The position numbers were made by a program, and so were the translations under genes. Below are positions 8,246 through 19,898 of a stretch of DNA of 64,000 nucleotides, in pieces. The notes beneath the pieces were generated by a model, which was given only the letters and a program-made list of their open reading frames with translations, was not told the origin of the DNA and did no database searches. This DNA is from Methylomonas sp. UP202 (GTDB taxonomy: Bacteria > Pseudomonadota > Gammaproteobacteria > Methylococcales > Methylomonadaceae), in assembly GCF_029910655.1 (NCBI RefSeq), contig NZ_CP123897.1, positions 1,674,001 through 1,738,000 on the forward strand. The letters run 5' to 3'. How positions within the stretch are numbered: the stretch's first letter is position 1; every line of letters begins with the position of its first letter.

Positions 8246-8733
8246 TGCGATTTTTTGTGACCGGCGAACAAAACCGCCAATTGTTGATCAACTCACTGAT
8301 CCTGATGTTTTTGGTCTACGTGGCGCTGTTGTGGGTCAGTAACGGCTTGATGTATTTTCATAAAATGAGTTTAACCGTCGAGTCGGTGGTCGCTTTCTAT
8401 CTCGGTTCTGAAGAAGCCTTCACCCAGCCCAGAAGCTATCAAAGTCTGCTCGAAGTTACCCACTTTCATCTATTTGCGATGGGCATGCTGGTGTTGACCT
8501 TAACGCATCTGATGCTGATGACCTCGTTACCAACTCTGATGAAAGTGTGGTTAAGCGGCATCATATACGCGGCGGCATTGGCCGACGAAGCGGCCGGTTG
8601 GCTGGTCAGGTTTGTTGACCCCCGTTTTGCCTATTTCAAGATTGCCGCGTTTCTGACCCTTGAAGCTTCGTTGCTAGCGCTGATCGTCATCGTATCGATT
8701 TCGTTGATCCAGTCCCGGCAGCGCATTCAGTAA
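8245..8733 (+). CDS. Four-helix membrane protein, possible b-haem partner of the FMN protein
   Basis: The family is not recognised. The 162-residue protein has four predicted membrane segments (about 14-35, 71-93, 98-122 and 130-155). Histidines H39, H73, H75 and H88 lie at or near the helix ends, so haem or metal ligation is possible. The context suggests it passes electrons between the quinone pool or cytoplasm and the exported FMN-binding protein encoded immediately upstream. That role is inference. The first gene's stop and this start share one base (TAATG), a sign of translational coupling. Confidence 0.6.
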   Translation: MRFFVTGEQNRQLLINSLILMFLVYVALLWVSNGLMYFHKMSLTVESVVAFYLGSEEAFTQPRSYQSLLEVTHFHLFAMGMLVLTLTHLMLMTSLPTLMKVWLSGIIYAAALADEAAGWLVRFVDPRFAYFKIAAFLTLEASLLALIVIVSISLIQSRQRIQ

Positions 8734-8794
8734 CGCGGAACGAATCCGGCCAGCAATCCACGCGCATTCTAAATTTCATTAACAGCGGGTAACT

Positions 8795-9289
8795 ATGAAC
8801 AAGCATTTACAATTGGTTAAAGAATTTCATCGTCAATTCGGCATTGCCCAACCCGATGACGGCGATTTGTCGCATCTGTCGGACATGGATATCGTCATGC
8901 GTCAGGCGCTGCTGTTGGATTGTGCCAGTCACACCTTCAAAGCGGTCGCTGGCGGCGACTTGCTGAAAATACTGGCGGGTTTGGTCGATTTGGCGTTCAA
9001 CGCCTTGGCGGCGATTGCCTGTCGCGGCGACGAGGTGGTCACGGTGTCGGTCAATTGGCGCCAGGACGGCTCGGTATTGTCGTTGGTACGAGCCTTATCC
9101 GATAAAGTTCAACAGTGCGTTTCCGGTGAAACCGTGCACTACTCGGCCTTGTATGCGTTATGCGGGCATTTGGCGCAACGCTTCGTGAACGCCGATTTCG
9201 ATCAGGCGTTTCAGTTGGTCCACGGTCATCTGATGGCCGGCCTGGACGATAGCCAACCGGTCGATCTGAGTCCGGCATTGTTCGAATAA
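8795..9289 (+). CDS. Degenerate MazG / PRA-PH-like all-alpha protein
   Basis: The 164-residue protein begins KHLQLVKEFHRQFG and continues with a GGDLLKILAGLVDLAFN block. This resembles the all-alpha NTP pyrophosphohydrolase fold (phosphoribosyl-ATP pyrophosphohydrolase and MazG relatives). The paired acidic residues normally found on the second helix, which bind magnesium, are replaced by LDCASHTF at residues 41-48. Catalysis by the usual mechanism is therefore doubtful. It stands between the flavoprotein genes and glxR, 17 bases before the latter. The family assignment rests on pattern only. Confidence 0.5.
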   Translation: MNKHLQLVKEFHRQFGIAQPDDGDLSHLSDMDIVMRQALLLDCASHTFKAVAGGDLLKILAGLVDLAFNALAAIACRGDEVVTVSVNWRQDGSVLSLVRALSDKVQQCVSGETVHYSALYALCGHLAQRFVNADFDQAFQLVHGHLMAGLDDSQPVDLSPALFE

Positions 9290-9306
9290 GGTAGAAGAGG
9301 GCCGCG

Positions 9307-10176
9307 ATGCGCTATACATTGGGATTTGTCGGCATCGGCTTGATGGGTAGGCCGATGACCTTGCGCTTGCTGGATGCGGGGTTTACCGTGCGCGTCTGGA
9401 ATCGCAGCCCGGAAAAGCTGAGCGACGTTGCCGCCGCCGGTGCGGCCGTGTGTGCCAGCGTTGCTGAGTTGGTCGCCAATTCCGATGTGATCTTGCTGTG
9501 TCTGGCCGATAGTGCCGCCGTGGAAAGCGTCGTGGCCCAAGGCATCATCGCCGCCGGCAACGCCCAGAAATTGTTGATCGACCTGTCCAGCATTCATCCG
9601 GATGTTACCCGGCGCTTGGCCGCCGCGGTCAAGGCCGGTTGCGGCATGCGTTGGGTGGATGCGCCGGTGTCCGGCGGTACGGTCGGTGCCGAGGAGGGCA
9701 GTCTGGCGATCATGGCGGGCGGCGAAGCGGACGATATCGATGTTGCCCGACAGGTGTTGCGACCACTTTACAGTCGCTTAACCCACATGGGGCCGGTCGG
9801 CAGCGGTCAGATTACCAAAATCTGCAATCAGATGATCGTCAGTTGCAACGTGCTGGTCATCGCCGAAATGATGGCGCTGGCTCGGGCGGCCGGGGTCGAC
9901 GCCGAGCGGATTCCGCAAGCGCTGGCCGGCGGCTTCGCCGATTCCAAACCGCTGCAAATTGTCGGTCCGGAAATGGCGGAGAATCGTTTCGAGCCGGTGA
10001 AATGGCGGGTAGGCACGCTATTGAAAGACCTGACGATGGCGGCGGATATTGCCGGCCAAGCGGGTTCTGCGGTGCCGATGTCCGGTCTGGCCGCGCAACT
10101 GCTGCGGCTCCACGCCGGTCGCGGTTTTCTGGATCAAGATCCGGCGACCTTGATCAAACTTTACCGCGAGACTTGA
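9307..10176 (+). CDS. glxR: 2-hydroxy-3-oxopropionate (tartronate semialdehyde) reductase family
   Basis: This 289-residue beta-hydroxyacid dehydrogenase starts with the Rossmann motif GFVGIGLMGRPM. It carries the substrate signature DAPVSGGTVGAEEG and the catalytic Lys171 in GSGQITKICNQM. Family members reduce tartronate semialdehyde to glycerate with NAD(P)H. The adjacent hyi gene strongly supports that substrate, because Hyi makes tartronate semialdehyde from hydroxypyruvate. Together they form a short glyoxylate/glycerate module. Other hydroxyacid dehydrogenases cannot be excluded by sequence alone. Confidence 0.86.
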   Translation: MRYTLGFVGIGLMGRPMTLRLLDAGFTVRVWNRSPEKLSDVAAAGAAVCASVAELVANSDVILLCLADSAAVESVVAQGIIAAGNAQKLLIDLSSIHPDVTRRLAAAVKAGCGMRWVDAPVSGGTVGAEEGSLAIMAGGEADDIDVARQVLRPLYSRLTHMGPVGSGQITKICNQMIVSCNVLVIAEMMALARAAGVDAERIPQALAGGFADSKPLQIVGPEMAENRFEPVKWRVGTLLKDLTMAADIAGQAGSAVPMSGLAAQLLRLHAGRGFLDQDPATLIKLYRET

Positions 10177-10182
10177 TTGGCG

Positions 10183-10962
10183 ATGTTGCGTTTTTCGGCC
10201 AATCTCAGTTTGTTGTTCGACGAATACCCACTGCTCGAACGGTTCCAGGCCGCGCGCCGCGCCGGTTTCGACGCGGTCGAAATCCAGTTTCCCTACGATT
10301 TGCCGGCCGAAGCGATCGCCGACCAATTGCAGTATCATGATTTGCGCCTGGTGCTGTTCAATGTCGACGCGGCCACTTTGTTGCAGGGCGGCGAAGGCCT
10401 CGCGGCCGTACCGGAGCGCGTCGCCGAGTTTCGGCGAGCGGTGGCGCAAGCCTACCGTTACGCCCAAGTGTTGCGACCGGCGTTCGTCAATGTGTTGCCG
10501 GGCCGATGCTTGACGGCCGCGTGTCGTCCGGCGTATTGGCAAACCTTGCTGGATAATTTGCGATTCGCGGCCGACCAGTTTGCCGAATTGGGCGTCGAGA
10601 CAGTGTTCGAGGCGATCAACACCTTCGACATGCCGGGCTTTTTGGTCGATAGCGGTCGGCAAATGTTGGACATCCTCGATCAAGTCGGCCATTCGCATTT
10701 AAAAATGCAGTACGACATTTATCACATGACCCGGATGGGCGAGGATTGCGCGGCGTTTATCGCGGAACATGCCGAGCGAATCGGCCACATTCAGTTTGCC
10801 GACGCGCCGGGGCGAGGCGAGCCGGGGAGCGGGGCGGTCGATTTTTCCGCCATGTTCGGCGCGATCGCCGGATCGGCCTATCGCGGTTGGCTCGGCGCCG
10901 AATACCGTCCGTCCGGCGCCACGGCCGACAGTTTAGCTTGGCTGCCGGCATCGACGGTATAA
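10183..10962 (+). CDS. hyi: Hydroxypyruvate isomerase
   Basis: The 259-residue TIM-barrel enzyme interconverts hydroxypyruvate and tartronate semialdehyde. The start MLRFSANLSLLFDEYPLLERF matches the family opening, so the ATG at 10183 is chosen over the TTG at 10177. Conserved blocks include FEAINTFDMPGF, with a catalytic Glu, and LKMQYDIYHMTRMGED, which holds metal and substrate ligands. A second acidic residue lies in GAEYRPSG near the end. It follows glxR by only six bases and is surely in the same operon. Confidence 0.88.
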   Translation: MLRFSANLSLLFDEYPLLERFQAARRAGFDAVEIQFPYDLPAEAIADQLQYHDLRLVLFNVDAATLLQGGEGLAAVPERVAEFRRAVAQAYRYAQVLRPAFVNVLPGRCLTAACRPAYWQTLLDNLRFAADQFAELGVETVFEAINTFDMPGFLVDSGRQMLDILDQVGHSHLKMQYDIYHMTRMGEDCAAFIAEHAERIGHIQFADAPGRGEPGSGAVDFSAMFGAIAGSAYRGWLGAEYRPSGATADSLAWLPASTV

Positions 10963-10963
10963 T
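10958..10963 (+). promoter_or_regulatory. Possible -10 element before the VOC gene
   Basis: A perfect TATAAT overlaps the end of hyi, 30 bases upstream of the next ATG. No good -35 lies at the ideal distance. This may be an internal promoter for the VOC and downstream genes. Confidence 0.3.
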
Positions 10964-10992
10964 CGACGGGATTTTCAATCCGGGGTAGGGCC

Positions 10993-11367
10993 ATGACCGC
11001 ACACAATTTTACGTTACATCATGCCAGTCTGTTGGTGTCCGATACCGAACAGTCTTTAAGGTTTTACCGCGACATATTGGGCATGCCTCAGACCGAGCGT
11101 CCGGATTTGCCGTTTCCGGGCGCTTGGCTGCAGATTGGTGCCCAACAAATTCATCTACTGGAGCTGCCCAATCCCGATCCCATCAGCGGACGTGCGGCGC
11201 ATGGCGGCCGAGATCGGCATGTGGCGATGCATGTCGATTCCATCGATGCCCTCAGGGAAAGTTTGGAGCGGGGCGGTATAGAATTCACACTGAGTATCTC
11301 GGGGCGTAAAGCCTTGTTTTGCCGGGACCGGGACGGCAATGCCCTAGAGTTTATCGAGCGTCCGTAA
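10993..11367 (+). CDS. VOC-superfamily (glyoxalase-like) metalloprotein
   Basis: The 124-residue protein has one vicinal-oxygen-chelate domain built of two beta-alpha-beta-beta-beta units. Candidate metal ligands are His in LHHASLLV, Glu in HLLELPNPD, His in RHVAMHVDS and Glu in GNALEFIE, the standard positions. Members include glyoxalase I, dioxygenases and resistance enzymes; the substrate here is unknown. It follows the glxR-hyi pair, so a role in detoxifying a reactive carbonyl is possible but only inferred. Confidence 0.78.
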   Translation: MTAHNFTLHHASLLVSDTEQSLRFYRDILGMPQTERPDLPFPGAWLQIGAQQIHLLELPNPDPISGRAAHGGRDRHVAMHVDSIDALRESLERGGIEFTLSISGRKALFCRDRDGNALEFIERP

Positions 11368-11369
11368 CG

Positions 11370-11891
11370 ATGTCCGGACGTTTGGTTTGGGCGGCGTTGC
11401 TGCTTGGTAGTTCGGCCATGCTGTTGTTGTTGGCCGGTTTTTTGGCGATGCAAGCGGGCTTGGCGTTGCTAACCGGCTTGCTTTATCTGATAGGCGCCAA
11501 AATTTTATTGGTGGCCTTGGGCTTATGGGGTGGCCTAGGGCTATTCGGTTTGATCAGACAAGTTAGTCGGGAGCTGCGGGCTTTTTGCAGCGAAACCGCG
11601 GCGGCTTTGCGGCGCGTCGCCGCGCTGGAACTGGCCAGGCGCGCAGCCGCGACTCGCCGGGCTTTGGAGTTCAAGCAGTTGCAATATCGGGCGGCCATGC
11701 GGCGCCGGCGCATCCTGGCGGCCGACGATCGCAAGCAGTTGCGGGAGTTGTCGGCGGCTGTCGAGTCGGAATTGTTGGCGGGCAAGGCTCTGTTGCCGGC
11801 CAAGCGTTTCAAAACGCTTAGGCGCGAATTGAAACATTGTCTGCGCAGCGGCGACGTCGCGGGCATCCTTGCGGTCCGCGAGCAAGTCTGA
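11370..11891 (+). CDS. Hypothetical membrane-anchored helical protein
   Basis: The family is not recognised. The 173-residue product has two hydrophobic stretches near the N-terminus (about residues 5-28 and 30-62). An Arg- and Ala-rich helical region follows, probably cytoplasmic. The ATG lies two bases after the VOC stop. Its own stop overlaps the next ATG (TGATG), so the two unknown proteins are coupled. It may be an inner-membrane anchor for the following coiled-coil protein. Confidence 0.55.
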   Translation: MSGRLVWAALLLGSSAMLLLLAGFLAMQAGLALLTGLLYLIGAKILLVALGLWGGLGLFGLIRQVSRELRAFCSETAAALRRVAALELARRAAATRRALEFKQLQYRAAMRRRRILAADDRKQLRELSAAVESELLAGKALLPAKRFKTLRRELKHCLRSGDVAGILAVREQV

Positions 11892-12451
11892 TGGCGGCGA
11901 TCGGGCGCTGGCTGAGCGCGGCGCTTTCATTTTGGCGGCGGGCTAGCGACGATCAGCTTGATTGGCGTTTGGCGCGGCAAGACATGGCTGCCGAATTGCG
12001 CCGAAATCAAGCGGTCGCCGAGCAGGCGCTAGCTGCCCAGTTGCGCAAACAGGCTCAGCAATTGGCCCACGACTTGGCAATAAACAAAGCGCGCAACGCC
12101 AACGAACTGGCGATGGTCAAGGTTCAATGCCAGCAGGATTTAAAGGATTACCGGCAATATCTGGAATCGTTGGACAAACTGAAAAGCTCGCTACGCGCCA
12201 GTTACGCGCATTTGCCGGAGGCCGTGGCATTTACGATACATCACCACGCCAAGCAGTTGTTGAACCGGATGTGGGATAGTGACGAACCGGACGAAAAATT
12301 GCGGATGGAGATGGCCTTGTTGCAATTCATGGCGGCGGTGCACGAGGATAGCCGCGCCGCGTTGCAGCAGGAGACCAGCGCAGCCGGCATGCCGCAACGC
12401 GCGTTGGCGTGTATCGATGCTGATCGCGAAGGTAAGCCGCTGTCGGAGTGA
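11891..12451 (+). CDS. Hypothetical coiled-coil protein
   Basis: The family is not recognised. The 186-residue protein is rich in Ala, Gln, Glu and Lys, with a long amphipathic helix at about residues 25-105 that could form a coiled coil. A second helical section with His residues (FTIHHHAKQLLNRMW) follows. No signal peptide or membrane segment is evident apart from a short hydrophobic start. It is translationally coupled to the membrane protein upstream and converges with trkA. Confidence 0.55.
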   Translation: MAAIGRWLSAALSFWRRASDDQLDWRLARQDMAAELRRNQAVAEQALAAQLRKQAQQLAHDLAINKARNANELAMVKVQCQQDLKDYRQYLESLDKLKSSLRASYAHLPEAVAFTIHHHAKQLLNRMWDSDEPDEKLRMEMALLQFMAAVHEDSRAALQQETSAAGMPQRALACIDADREGKPLSE

Positions 12452-12465
12452 CGCCCGCGGCGCGT

Positions 12466-13827
12466 TCAGATCGGTTGGAAATATTCCTCGATATCCTTGA
12501 CGTGTTTCTTGTTCAGCGCAAACATCACCACATGATCGCCTTCCGCGAACACGGTGTCGTGATGTACCGGAATCACTTCCTTCTCGCGAATCAACGCGCC
12601 CAGAATCACGCCGTCGGGCAGATTGACCTGATCGACCCGTAGACCGACCACCGAAGAGGCGTTTTTGCTGCGATGGGCGATCGCTTCGATGGCCTCGGCG
12701 CTGCCGCCGCAAACCGAGCTGACGCCGACCACGTCGCCTTTGCGAACGTGTTTCAAGATGCCGCCTAGGGTTTCCAGCTTGGGTTGTATCGCCAAATCGA
12801 TGTCGCTGCCGTCCAGCAATTTCAGGTAGGAGTTATTGTTGACCAAGCAGATGGCTTTCTTGGCGCCGAGCTTTTTCGCCAGCCCCGCCGAAATCAGGTT
12901 GATGCCGTCGTTATTGGTGATGGCGCAGAACAGATCGGTATCCTCGATCATTTCTTCCAGCAGCAGCGATTCGTCGGTGCAGTCGCCGTGCAAAATCATC
13001 GTGTTGCGCAAATCGTTGGCGATGTCCTTGGCGCGCTCGATGTTGTGTTCGATCACCTTGACGTGATAGTTGTTTTCCAGCGCTAACGCCAGACGTTTGC
13101 CGATGTGGCCGCCGCCGGCCAGCATGATGGATTTGATCGGCGATTCCAGTTTGTGTAAATCGATCAGGGTCTTACGGACCTTGTCGCGCGGGCAGACGAA
13201 AAACACCTCGTCGCCGGTGGCGATGACCGCTTCGCCGTTGACCGGAATCGCCTTGCCGTCGCGAAAGATCGCGGCAACGCGGATCATACCGTCGGCCAGT
13301 TTTTCCTTGACCGCCTGGATGCGTTTGCCGGTCAAAAAGCCGGTGGCGACTACCTTGATCGAAAACAACCGCACCAAACCGTCGGCGAATTCGGAGACGT
13401 GCAGCGCGCCCGGAAATTTGATCAGGTTGCGAATGGCTTCGGTGACCACTTGTTCCGGACTGATGACGATATCGATAGGAATACCGTTAGGTTGGAACAG
13501 TTCGGGGTGGGTCAGAAAATCGATGGCCCTTACCCTGGCGATGGTTTTCGGCTTGCTGTACAGCGTATTGATAACCTGACAGGCCAGCATATTGGTTTCG
13601 TCGCGGTCGGTCACCGCGATGACCATGTCGGCGTCGCGAATCCCGGATTGCTCCAAAACGCTGGGATGCGTGGCGTTGCCTTCGACGGTGGCGATGTCCA
13701 GGCGCGCTTTAAGGGCCGTCAGCAAGTGCGATTTTTGATCGATGACCACGATGTCGTTTTCTTCGCTGGCGAGAGCGCCGGCTACCGATGAGCCGGTGAC
13801 GCCGGCGCCGAGTATCACAATTTTCAT
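12466..13827 (-). CDS. trkA: Trk potassium uptake regulatory subunit
   Basis: The 453-residue peripheral protein gates the TrkH potassium channel in response to NAD(H) or ATP. It has two RCK units, each with a Rossmann motif: MKIVILGAGVTGSS at the start and IMLAGGGHIGKRLA near residue 233. TrkA-C domains follow each unit. The start at 13827 gives the canonical MKIVILGAG opening; longer upstream reading adds unrelated sequence. No trkH gene lies in the window. It is divergent from secA. Confidence 0.94.
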   Translation of the reverse strand: MKIVILGAGVTGSSVAGALASEENDIVVIDQKSHLLTALKARLDIATVEGNATHPSVLEQSGIRDADMVIAVTDRDETNMLACQVINTLYSKPKTIARVRAIDFLTHPELFQPNGIPIDIVISPEQVVTEAIRNLIKFPGALHVSEFADGLVRLFSIKVVATGFLTGKRIQAVKEKLADGMIRVAAIFRDGKAIPVNGEAVIATGDEVFFVCPRDKVRKTLIDLHKLESPIKSIMLAGGGHIGKRLALALENNYHVKVIEHNIERAKDIANDLRNTMILHGDCTDESLLLEEMIEDTDLFCAITNNDGINLISAGLAKKLGAKKAICLVNNNSYLKLLDGSDIDLAIQPKLETLGGILKHVRKGDVVGVSSVCGGSAEAIEAIAHRSKNASSVVGLRVDQVNLPDGVILGALIREKEVIPVHHDTVFAEGDHVVMFALNKKHVKDIEEYFQPI

Positions 13828-13973
13828 ACGGAGGAGGCGTGCCGGAAAATGGGTGGCGAGGTGGGAAAGTGAAGGAGAGAAATTATACCTGCATTGCCTG
13901 GCTTGTCCATGTTCCAGCGGTTTTGGCGTCGGTGGCATGGGCTTGTTTTCTAGTCAGCGCCCCCCCATAACGT

Positions 13974-13979
13974 TATAAT
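13974..13979 (+). promoter_or_regulatory. -10 element of the secA promoter
   Basis: A perfect TATAAT lies 35 bases upstream of the secA start in the trkA-secA divergent region. The -35 region is weak (TAGTCA at 17-base spacing). A C7 run precedes it at 13960-13966. Confidence 0.45.
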
Positions 13980-14014
13980 CGCAAACTTTGGTTCACTCTA
14001 ATACTGGAATTATC

Positions 14015-16747
<2,733 letters not shown>

Positions 16748-16896
16748 TCGGGTTGACGGGCGGCTCCGCCAGTCGCCCGGCTCAAGTCGTCCGGTTTTGA
16801 GCGGATCGGATTGTTTGCCCGGCTTGCCGGGAGTGTATCGTCATCCATGTTTGCGCTATGGCTTCCAGAGATTCATTGTTTTACAGGGTAATCACG

Positions 16897-19398
16897 ATGC
16901 CGCATAGAGTTTTTCATAAGAGCAATCCCGCTTCCGACATCACCAAGCTGCCCAAGTTGGGGATGGAAAAGAAGCATTTCATCTCCGATTTCAAACACTA
17001 TTACAGCCATCGGTTGGGGCGAGACGAAAATTGCCGTTCGCCGCACTATGCCTACGAGGCTTTGTCGTTGACCATCAGCGACAGGTTGGTCGAGCGCTGG
17101 AAAAAAACTTACAACGTCTACCGCGATTCGGATTGCAAGAAGGCCTTTTATCTGTCGATGGAGTTTCTGATCGGCCGGTCCCTGAGCAACGCGATGCTGA
17201 ATTTGGGCGTGGACGACGTGGTTACTCAAGCGCTATACGATCTCGGTTTGGAAGCCGAGGAACTGGTGGAGAGCGAGCCGGACGCCGGATTGGGTAACGG
17301 TGGCTTGGGTCGGCTGGCGGCCTGTTTCATCGACAGTTGCGCGACTTTACAGTTGCCGGTCACCGGTTACGGGCTGCGTTACGAATACGGCATGTTTACC
17401 CAGCAGATCGTCAATGGCGAGCAGGTCGAGCGGCCGGACCACTGGCTGCGGATGGGCAACGTTTGGGAGATCGAACGTCCGGAATACATGCATCGGATCA
17501 AATTCGGCGGCCGGACTCAAAGTCACATTGACGAACACGGCAATCGGCGTACCAGTTGGATAGAAACGCACGATATTCTGGCCATGCCTTACGACACGCC
17601 GGTACCTGGCTACAAGAACGGTACCGTCAATACTTTGCGGCTTTGGAAGGCAATCGCCACCGAAGAGTTTAATCTGCAGGAATTCAACGCCGGCGACTAT
17701 GCCGAGGCGGTCGCTCAGAAGGTCACCGCCGAGAACATCACGATGGTGTTGTACCCCAACGATGCCAACGAAAACGGCAAGGCGCTACGCCTGCAACAAC
17801 AATATTTGCTGGCATCCGCCAGTTTGCAGGACGTGATCGCAAACTGGGTCGGGCGGCACGGCAACAATTTCTCGAAGTTTTCCGAAAAGAATTGTTTTCA
17901 ACTAAACGACACCCATCCCAGTATCGCGGTTGCCGAATTGATGCGTCTGCTGATGGATATCCATGGGTTGTCCTGGCGCGATGCCTGGAATATCACCCGC
18001 AACACGATGGCCTACACCAATCACACGCTGTTGCCGGAAGCCTTGGAAAAATGGTCGGTCAATCTGATGCAAAGTTTGTTGCCGAGGTTGTTGGAGATCA
18101 TCTACGAGATCAACGCGCATTTCCTGGCTGAAGTGTCGGCGCGTTGGCCGGGCGACGGCGAGCGCATGGCGAGAATGTCCATCATCGAAGAAGGCCCGAC
18201 GAAAATGGTGCGCATGGCCTATTTGGCGATCGTCGGGAGTTTTTCAGTCAACGGTGTGGCCGAATTGCATTCCAAATTGCTGAAGGAAGGCTTGTTCCGG
18301 GATTTCTACGAACTGTGGCCAGGCAAATTCAACAACAAAACCAACGGCGTCACACCGAGGCGTTGGCTGGCCGGTTGCAATCCCGAATTGGCGGAATTCA
18401 TCACCGAAACCATCGGCGATGCCTGGATCACCGACTTGTCGCAATTGGCCGAGCTCAAACCCTATGCCGACAACGCGGCATTTCGTAAAAAATGGTACGA
18501 ATTGAATCGGGCGAGCAAGCAACGTTTGGTGGATTTCAAGAAATTCGAGTACGACATCGATATCAACGTCGATGCCTTGTTCGACGTGCAGGTCAAGCGG
18601 ATCCACGAGTACAAGCGGCAAGTCCTGAATGTGCTGCATGTGATTCATCTCTACGACCGGATCAAGCGCGGCGACACCGACAACTGGGTGCCGCGTTGCG
18701 TGTTGATCGGCGGCAAGGCGGCGCCGGGCTATGCGATGGCGAAGAAAATCATCAAGTTCATCAACAATGTCTCGCATGTGATCAACAACGATCCGGATGT
18801 CGGCGACAAGTTGAAACTGGTGTTTTTGCCGAATTACTGCGTCTCGGCGATGGAAAAGATTTGTCCCGGCGCGGACTTGTCCGAGCAAATTTCGACGGCC
18901 GGCAAAGAAGCATCCGGTACCGGCAATATGAAGTTCATGATGAACGGTGCGCTGACGATAGGCACGTTGGATGGCGCGAACATCGAAATCCGCGAGGAAG
19001 TCGGCGAGGAGAACTTTTTTCTGTTCGGCTTGACCGAAGCCGAGGTGGAAGCGTTGCGGGGTCATTACGACCCGGAGGCGTACATCCGCGACGATAACGA
19101 TCTGCAGCGGGTCATGTATTTATTGGAATGCGGCCATTTCAATCGCTTCGAACCGGGTATGTTCGACGACATTATCGCGTCGATTAAAAGCCCCAACGAC
19201 CCCTGGATGACCCTTGCCGATTTCCGCAGCTACCTGGAAGCGCAGAAACGCGTCGACGCCGCGTACCGGGATCAAGAGCATTGGACGCGGATGAGCATTA
19301 TCAACACCGCCGCCAGCGGCAAGTTTTCGACCGACCGGACCATCAGCGAATACAATCACGACATTTGGCACTTGACGCCGATCCAAGTCGAGGGATAG
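16897..19398 (+). CDS. glgP: Glycogen phosphorylase
   Basis: The 833-residue pyridoxal-phosphate enzyme releases glucose 1-phosphate from glycogen. The PLP lysine sits in [12 protein letters not shown]. Other family blocks include [27 protein letters not shown] and [10 protein letters not shown]. Glycogen is a common reserve in methanotrophs. The ATG at 16897 has AGGG at suitable spacing; an in-frame ATG at 16858 would add 13 residues with no ribosome-binding site. The stop lies 11 bases before trmL. Confidence 0.95.
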   Translation: MPHRVFHKSNPASDITKLPKLGMEKKHFISDFKHYYSHRLGRDENCRSPHYAYEALSLTISDRLVERWKKTYNVYRDSDCKKAFYLSMEFLIGRSLSNAMLNLGVDDVVTQALYDLGLEAEELVESEPDAGLGNGGLGRLAACFIDSCATLQLPVTGYGLRYEYGMFTQQIVNGEQVERPDHWLRMGNVWEIERPEYMHRIKFGGRTQSHIDEHGNRRTSWIETHDILAMPYDTPVPGYKNGTVNTLRLWKAIATEEFNLQEFNAGDYAEAVAQKVTAENITMVLYPNDANENGKALRLQQQYLLASASLQDVIANWVGRHGNNFSKFSEKNCFQLNDTHPSIAVAELMRLLMDIHGLSWRDAWNITRNTMAYTNHTLLPEALEKWSVNLMQSLLPRLLEIIYEINAHFLAEVSARWPGDGERMARMSIIEEGPTKMVRMAYLAIVGSFSVNGVAELHSKLLKEGLFRDFYELWPGKFNNKTNGVTPRRWLAGCNPELAEFITETIGDAWITDLSQLAELKPYADNAAFRKKWYELNRASKQRLVDFKKFEYDIDINVDALFDVQVKRIHEYKRQVLNVLHVIHLYDRIKRGDTDNWVPRCVLIGGKAAPGYAMAKKIIKFINNVSHVINNDPDVGDKLKLVFLPNYCVSAMEKICPGADLSEQISTAGKEASGTGNMKFMMNGALTIGTLDGANIEIREEVGEENFFLFGLTEAEVEALRGHYDPEAYIRDDNDLQRVMYLLECGHFNRFEPGMFDDIIASIKSPNDPWMTLADFRSYLEAQKRVDAAYRDQEHWTRMSIINTAASGKFSTDRTISEYNHDIWHLTPIQVEG

Positions 19399-19409
19399 CC
19401 GGGCTGGCG

Positions 19410-19886
19410 ATGCTGGATATCGTGCTGTTCGAACCGGAGATTCCCGCGAACACCGGTAATATTATCCGGCTATGCGCCAATACCGGTGCGCATCTGCACC
19501 TGATTCGTCCGCTGGGTTTTGAGCTGGACGACAAGCGCTTGCGCAGAGCCGGTTTGGATTATCATGAGTGGGTCAATATTCGTCAGCACGGCTCGTTGGC
19601 CGATTACTTGGAGCGCGGAAAGCCCAAACGTTTGTTCGCGTTTACCACCAAGGGCACCAATGTGTTTAGCCAAGTGGGCTATCAAGCTGGCGATGCCCTG
19701 TTGTTCGGGCCGGAAACGCGCGGATTGCCTCAGGAATTCCTGGAGAGTTTGCCGCCCGAGCAAAAGCTCTACTTGCCGATGCGGGCAGAGAGCCGTAGCC
19801 TGAATTTATCGAATACTGTCGCCGTGGCTTTGTATGAGGCCTGGCGACAATTGGGCTATCCGGAGGCCTTGCCGAAGGCACGTTGA
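19410..19886 (+). CDS. trmL: tRNA (cytidine/uridine-34 2'-O)-methyltransferase
   Basis: The 158-residue SPOUT enzyme methylates the wobble ribose of tRNA-Leu isoacceptors. Visible motifs are the [20 protein letters not shown] opening, [10 protein letters not shown], and the knot region [20 protein letters not shown]. The length fits stand-alone TrmL dimers. The start at 19410 is fixed by the conserved N-terminus. It is convergent with sseA, with only 12 bases between the stops. Confidence 0.93.
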   Translation: MLDIVLFEPEIPANTGNIIRLCANTGAHLHLIRPLGFELDDKRLRRAGLDYHEWVNIRQHGSLADYLERGKPKRLFAFTTKGTNVFSQVGYQAGDALLFGPETRGLPQEFLESLPPEQKLYLPMRAESRSLNLSNTVAVALYEAWRQLGYPEALPKAR

Positions 19887-19898
19887 AGCGCCTCCATG

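Noticed and set aside
16748-16896. Possible terminator between secA and glgP
   Set aside because: Short GC-rich inverted repeats are present (GGGCG with CGCCC; CCCGGC with GCCGGG) but loops and T-tracts do not fit a terminator.
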